Positions 60,201 to 64,000 of a stretch of DNA of 64,000 bases are shown here, in pieces. The translations under genes were made by a program, and so were the position numbers. The stretch's first letter is position 1. Each line of letters starts with the position of its first letter. The notes under the pieces were generated by a model. It searched no databases, had not been told where the DNA came from, and saw only the letters and a list, made by a program, of their open reading frames with translations. The stretch is from Gracilibacillus salitolerans (lineage in GTDB: Bacteria > Bacillota > Bacilli > Bacillales > Amphibacillaceae): positions 3,472,001 to 3,536,000 of the forward strand of contig NZ_CP045915.1 of the NCBI RefSeq assembly GCF_009650095.1. Reading direction: 5' to 3'.

Positions 60201-61416
60201 AATCTAATGGTGTATAATCGACCCCTTCAGTATATGTGTTTCCAGCATTCCATATTAAAAACTCATCGATGCCATTCTCATTTAAAGCCTTTATCTGTGC
60301 TTCCACTTCTTCCACCCCATACTGGAAAGTTGAACCACTATAGAGCCATGGTGCTTCGAAATCTTGAATCCATGGTCTAGATACAGGTGGATTATCTAGT
60401 GCACCTAATACCTCATTTTCAACTTTGGCATATTCATCCACTAATCGATATGGTTCTTTATCTGGAAAATCAATGCCGAAATATGGCGTCCAATGACTAG
60501 GATAAATCATGGATGAAATCACATCGACATTATCTGCAATTTTCGAAAAGTTTTGTCCAATCCCTGGTGTTTCTTCCAATGTTGCTGCATAACCGAATAT
60601 ATCAACTGATACATCAACATTATAAGATTTTAATTCTTCCCTCGCATATGCAACAAAATCTGTCACAGCTTCTACTCTTTTTTTAACGTCGTTCAGTTCG
60701 ACATCTTTATAATCACCTAGATCATATTCTAATTCCTTATCACGTTTTTCAAAGCCTTCAGGGAAGCGAACATAATCAAATTGAATTTCTTTAAAACCAA
60801 GTTCTGCTGCCCTTTTGGCGATATCAAGGTTATATTCCCACACTTCATGTTGAAATGGACTTACAAAGGATTCATCTTTACCATTTGCCCAAACTTCACC
60901 ATCTTTTGTAAAAGATAAATCTGGTCTTGCCTCTGCTAAGACAGAATCTTTAAATACAACAATACGCGCTATTGGATAAATTCCTTTCTCTTCAAGTGTT
61001 TTCAACACTTCTTTTGGATCACTCATATAATTTTTAGCAACACCTTCATAGGGTAGCTCTTCCTCGGGTTCATATGTAAGAAATCCATTATCCTCTTTAA
61101 TATCAATTACCATCGAATTAAGGTCTGTTGAATCAAGAAGATCCAATAATGTTTCGAACCGGCTGCCACCAGCTGAATTACCGGTTACATAGATTCCACG
61201 TACAGCATCTGGATATTCAAATTGGAAATCAGATACAAACGAAAATCTTGCTAATGCTTCTGGTAATTCGTGAATAAATAGCTCTGTTTCCTTCTTCTTA
61301 TGAGCTTGCGCTTGCAGTGTATCTCCTTCTTCTTCAGCGCTTACTGTTGTGGTGATTGCAACTAACATAAGCATTGCAATCATCGTGCTGACTGACCATT
61401 TTATGTACTTACGCAT
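60199..61416 (-). CDS. Secreted putative glycoside hydrolase, DUF4015 family
   Basis: A 405-residue exported protein. The signal peptide is at residues 1-27 (ending VSA), followed by a charged linker and a TIM-barrel domain of the DUF4015 (GH13-like) family: RGIYVTGNSAGGSRFETLLD (about 68-87), MVIDIKEDNGFLTYE (about 98), GFKEIQFDYVRFPEGF (about 203-218, with a probable catalytic Asp), VSVDIFGYAATLEETPGIGQ and FLIWNAGNTYTEG at the end. The family is presumed to hydrolyse a cell-surface or extracellular glycan but has little biochemical evidence. It lies between the opp operon and yjbC, the position of yjbB in B. subtilis, though the product type differs. Confidence 0.85.
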   Translation of the reverse strand: MRKYIKWSVSTMIAMLMLVAITTTVSAEEEGDTLQAQAHKKKETELFIHELPEALARFSFVSDFQFEYPDAVRGIYVTGNSAGGSRFETLLDLLDSTDLNSMVIDIKEDNGFLTYEPEEELPYEGVAKNYMSDPKEVLKTLEEKGIYPIARIVVFKDSVLAEARPDLSFTKDGEVWANGKDESFVSPFQHEVWEYNLDIAKRAAELGFKEIQFDYVRFPEGFEKRDKELEYDLGDYKDVELNDVKKRVEAVTDFVAYAREELKSYNVDVSVDIFGYAATLEETPGIGQNFSKIADNVDVISSMIYPSHWTPYFGIDFPDKEPYRLVDEYAKVENEVLGALDNPPVSRPWIQDFEAPWLYSGSTFQYGVEEVEAQIKALNENGIDEFLIWNAGNTYTEGVDYTPLD

Positions 61417-61632
61417 ATTCCATCAAACTCCTACGACTAAAATTATGTATAGTTCTATTATATAGAATTTCTGTACTCTTTTGTTAATATTCGTAGAAAA
61501 ATATTAAAAAAAATGGAATTTGGTTCTTTCCTCTCATTTTTGTATTTCTTCTATTAAAAGATGGTAATAATGTCTAACTTCCTCTATTTTATAGTAGTCA
61601 AAAATACTCATTCTCCATACATTTTTATAAAA

Positions 61633-61669
61633 CAAAAAGCTCTTACCCTAGAAAGCATAAGAGCTTTTT
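61633..61669 (-). terminator. Terminator of the opp operon
   Basis: AAAAAGCTCTTA pairs with TAAGAGCTTTTT just after the oppF stop codon. Confidence 0.88.
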
Positions 61670-61671
61670 GC

Positions 61672-62592
61672 TTATTTAACTTGATATGTTTTATATTCTT
61701 CTTCTGTACATAATACCCAATGTCCGGGTTTGACTTCTCTAAATTCAGCATTTTCTGTATCATGCTGTGCAGGATCATAAACAGTTCGCTTACGATTACG
61801 CTCAAAATCCGGATCCGGTAATGGAATTGCTGACAACAGCGACTTCGTGTAAGGATGCAATGGATTTTCGTATAATTCATCACTATCTGCAAGTTCTACT
61901 ATCCTTCCAAAATACATTACCGCAATACGGTCACTAATATATTTCACCATCGAAAGGTCATGAGCAATGAAAAGGTATGTCAGTCCATGCTCTTTTTGTA
62001 GTTCTTTCATTAAATTAACTACCTGTGCCTGTATAGATACATCCAAAGCAGAAATCGGTTCATCGGCAATAATAAATTCAGGATCTACTGCTAATGCTCT
62101 TGCAATACCAATACGTTGACGTTGACCACCACTAAATTCGTGCGGATAACGAGTCGCATGCTCTTTATTTAAACCAACAGTGTCTAATAATTCCTCCACA
62201 CGTTTCGTTTTTTCACTTTCATTATTAATCAACCCATGAATCTGGATACCTTCTAAAATAATCTCTTTTACTGTCATTCTTGGATTTAAGGATGCATACG
62301 GATCTTGGAAAATCATTTGCATCTGTCGATTGAATTGTTTTAAATCTTTTTTAGACTTGCGTCCGTGAACATCTATACCATTAAAATTCACTTCTCCACT
62401 CGTCGCATCATATAAACGTATGATCGTTCTTCCAGTTGTCGATTTCCCACAACCGGACTCTCCAACTAACCCAAATGTTTCGCCACGGTATATGTCAAAA
62501 CTGATACCATCTACAGCTTTAACGACACTCTTTCTCCCTGTCTGGAAATGCTGTTTTAAATTTTTGACTTCTAATATTTTTTCTTTATTCAT
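61672..62592 (-). CDS. oppF: Oligopeptide ABC transporter ATP-binding protein OppF
   Basis: A 306-residue ABC ATPase of the Opp/Dpp type. It has Walker A GLVGESGCGKSTTGR (about residues 37-51), the signature HEFSGGQRQRIGIARAL (about 150-166), Walker B EFIIADEPISALDVS (about 170-184) and the oligopeptide-family C-terminal extension HPYTKSLLSAIPLPDP, which in such proteins may bind an iron-sulfur cluster through Cys; here only one Cys (WVLCTEEEY) is present. It pairs with OppD to drive peptide import. Its start overlaps the end of oppD by four bases. Confidence 0.94.
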   Translation of the reverse strand: MNKEKILEVKNLKQHFQTGRKSVVKAVDGISFDIYRGETFGLVGESGCGKSTTGRTIIRLYDATSGEVNFNGIDVHGRKSKKDLKQFNRQMQMIFQDPYASLNPRMTVKEIILEGIQIHGLINNESEKTKRVEELLDTVGLNKEHATRYPHEFSGGQRQRIGIARALAVDPEFIIADEPISALDVSIQAQVVNLMKELQKEHGLTYLFIAHDLSMVKYISDRIAVMYFGRIVELADSDELYENPLHPYTKSLLSAIPLPDPDFERNRKRTVYDPAQHDTENAEFREVKPGHWVLCTEEEYKTYQVK

Positions 62593-63650
62593 GATGGATT
62601 CTCCTCCTCAGCAGAGACATTACCTTTGGCAATACCTTTCATTCGCTTCTTTACCGCTTCAGGAGGTTCCACTTCAGGTGCATCGTCATGTAATAACCAA
62701 GTTGCAGCATAATGTGTATCAGAAACCTTAAATAATGGGGGTTCCTCTTCTAAGTCAATTTGTAAGGCATATTCATTCCGTGCAGCGAATGCGTCTCCTT
62801 TTGGCGGATTCATTAAATCAGGTGGAGTACCAGGTATTGCTATTAATTTTTCTTCATCACTATCTACTGTCGGCATGGAGCCAAGCAATCCCCATGTGTA
62901 GGGGTGTTTAGGATTGTAGAAAATGTCATCCACTGTGCCAATTTCAACAATTTTACCAGCGTACATAACTGCTACACGATCCGCTACGTTAGCTACTACT
63001 CCTAAATCATGTGTAATAAAAATGATGGAAGTATCCATTTTCTTCTGAATATCTTTCATTAATTCTAAAATTTGTGCTTGAATAGTTACATCCAGTGCTG
63101 TTGTCGGTTCATCCGCAATCAATACTTGCGGATTACAAGCAAGTGCTATCGCAATAACAACACGTTGTCTCATACCACCTGAAAATTGATGTGGATATTG
63201 ATTGATTCGTTTGGAAGGATCAGGTATACCTACTAACTCTAGCAGTTCGATGGCACGTTTTCGAGCCGCTGCTTTCGATAATTTCTGATGTAGAATCAAA
63301 CCTTCCATGATTTGTTTTCCAATTTTCATAGTTGGATTTAAGGATGTCATCGGATCCTGGAAAATCATCGACATATCCTTACCACGAATTTTTTGCATTT
63401 CTTTATTTGAAAGCTTCGTTAGATCTTTTCCATCGAAAAGAATTTCTCCTTCAGGAATGTGACCTGCCGGTTTCGCAACAAGCCCCATTAACGCTTTTGT
63501 TGTTACGGATTTACCGGAACCGGATTCCCCAACAATCGCTAGCGTTTCTCCTTTTTTCAGTGCGAAATTCACACCTCTTACCGCTTGAACTGTACCACCG
63601 TAGGTATCAAACGATACATGTAAATTACGAACATCTAAAATCGGATCCAT
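62589..63650 (-). CDS. oppD: Oligopeptide ABC transporter ATP-binding protein OppD
   Basis: A 353-residue ABC ATPase. It has Walker A IVGESGSGKSVTTKALMG (about residues 36-53), the signature HQFSGGMRQRVVIAIAL (about 152-168), Walker B VLIADEPTTALDVT (about 172-185) and the C-terminal oligopeptide domain HPYTWGLLGSMPTVDSDEEKL, then PGTPPDLMNPPKGDAFAARN. It powers uptake of peptides together with OppF and the membrane subunits. ATG 63650 follows GAGGTG; the frame's first codon five residues earlier lies within the binding site. It lies 11 bp after oppC and overlaps oppF by four bases, so these are one operon. Confidence 0.94.
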   Translation of the reverse strand: MDPILDVRNLHVSFDTYGGTVQAVRGVNFALKKGETLAIVGESGSGKSVTTKALMGLVAKPAGHIPEGEILFDGKDLTKLSNKEMQKIRGKDMSMIFQDPMTSLNPTMKIGKQIMEGLILHQKLSKAAARKRAIELLELVGIPDPSKRINQYPHQFSGGMRQRVVIAIALACNPQVLIADEPTTALDVTIQAQILELMKDIQKKMDTSIIFITHDLGVVANVADRVAVMYAGKIVEIGTVDDIFYNPKHPYTWGLLGSMPTVDSDEEKLIAIPGTPPDLMNPPKGDAFAARNEYALQIDLEEEPPLFKVSDTHYAATWLLHDDAPEVEPPEAVKKRMKGIAKGNVSAEEENPS

Positions 63651-63661
63651 CTTCGCACACC

Positions 63662-64000
63662 TCACTTTCTCATCTTCGGATCTAATGCATCTCGTAATCC
63701 GTCTGCTAATATATTAAAGCCAATCATTAATAAGGAAATAATCACAGCCGGGTAAAGTAGCATATAAGGATATACCCTATAGTCATCAAAGGCTGTATCA
63801 ATCAACGTACCCAGAGAAGCAAATGGCGGTTGTAAACCAAGACCAATAAAACTTAAAAATGCTTCAAAGAAAATCGCGCTCGGAATCGTAAACATGGTAT
63901 TAATAATAATCACACTGGTTACGTTTGGAATCAAATGTTTCATTAGGATTCGTTTATCATTTGCACCTAAAGTTCGTGCAGCTAAAATAAATTCTTGATT
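63662..64000 (-). CDS. oppC: Oligopeptide ABC transporter permease OppC, partial (N-terminus outside window)
   Basis: The last 112 codons of an Opp/Dpp-type permease; the gene continues past the window end. It contains the cytoplasmic coupling loop REFILAARTLGAND-like stretch (EFILAARTLGANDKRILMKH; conserved A..G contacts to the ATPases), then TM helices with EAFLSFIGLGLQPPFASLGT and IISLLMIGFNILADGLRDAL, ending DPKMRK as is typical of OppC. It would form the transmembrane pathway with OppB. It is followed 11 bp later by oppD. Confidence 0.92.
   Translation of the reverse strand, partial: NQEFILAARTLGANDKRILMKHLIPNVTSVIIINTMFTIPSAIFFEAFLSFIGLGLQPPFASLGTLIDTAFDDYRVYPYMLLYPAVIISLLMIGFNILADGLRDALDPKMRK

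Noticed and set aside
1..64000. CRISPR array, prophage or conjugative element
   Set aside because: No regularly spaced identical repeats, integrase, phage structural or mobilisation genes are visible on either strand.

Overview
The window looks like chromosomal DNA of a low-GC, endospore-forming, probably halotolerant Bacillaceae member (Gracilibacillus/Halobacillus/Oceanobacillus-like; the genus is inference). The reasons are the AT-rich composition, strong AGGAGG-type ribosome binding sites, spore coat genes (CotF-like, CotO-like, CotY/CotZ-like), a LysM/SleB-type hydrolase, two BCCT compatible-solute transporters, two monovalent cation/proton antiporters, and a right half that is collinear with the opp-yjbC-spx-mecA-coiA-pepF-yjbH-yjbI-yjbK-yjbM-nadK-yjbO-prpE-yjbQ block of Bacillus subtilis.

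0-8.6 kb is a carbohydrate locus. Four minus-strand catabolic genes (2-hydroxyacid dehydrogenase, TIM-barrel sugar isomerase, Gfo/Idh/MocA oxidoreductase, zinc-type MDR dehydrogenase) are followed by an AraC regulator that is divergent from a secreted 1000-residue polysaccharide lyase 6 protein. A CcpA-type cre site lies between two of the catabolic genes. 8.6-16.2 kb is a mixed region: an aldehyde dehydrogenase paired with a soluble chemoreceptor (like B. subtilis yfmT/yfmS), a quinone reductase, a CotF-like coat protein, two DinB-fold proteins, a YqcI/YcgG protein, a four-helix membrane protein, and a phospholipase-A2-like peptide with a changed catalytic residue.

16.3-25.3 kb is a second glycan locus. 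A GH95 alpha-L-fucosidase lies between two paralogous sugar-binding lipoproteins, and a membrane-anchored AraC-type sensor regulator is divergent from them. No permease genes are present. 25.4-36.8 kb holds a GT-B glycosyltransferase next to an LCP cell-wall ligase, a BCCT transporter, tRNA-Val(GAC), a cell-wall hydrolase, a CPA1 antiporter, a yjcH/yjcF-like pair and a DUF421 protein. 36.9-38.8 kb is a spore coat cluster.

38.9-64 kb runs from a second BCCT transporter through mgtE-yjbQ, a RodA-like protein, prpE, rpiA, yjbO, nadK, yjbM, yjbK, yjbI, spxH, pepF, coiA, a drug exporter, mecA, spx, yjbC and a secreted DUF4015 protein to oppF-oppD-oppC, which is cut by the window end. It contains the Spx control circuit: Spx, its ClpXP adaptor SpxH, and the ClpC adaptor MecA.

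The most unusual content is two families of short dispersed elements. Family A is about 150 bp (8362, 40528, 52284, 53086) and family B about 130-150 bp (12019, 25724, 35768, 44725). Copies of both begin exactly at the TAA stop codon of the upstream gene. Both fold into paired arms, some with compensating changes between copies, and both have internally deleted derivatives. Two decayed genes (a NERD-domain protein and a zeta-toxin-like ATPase) are also present.
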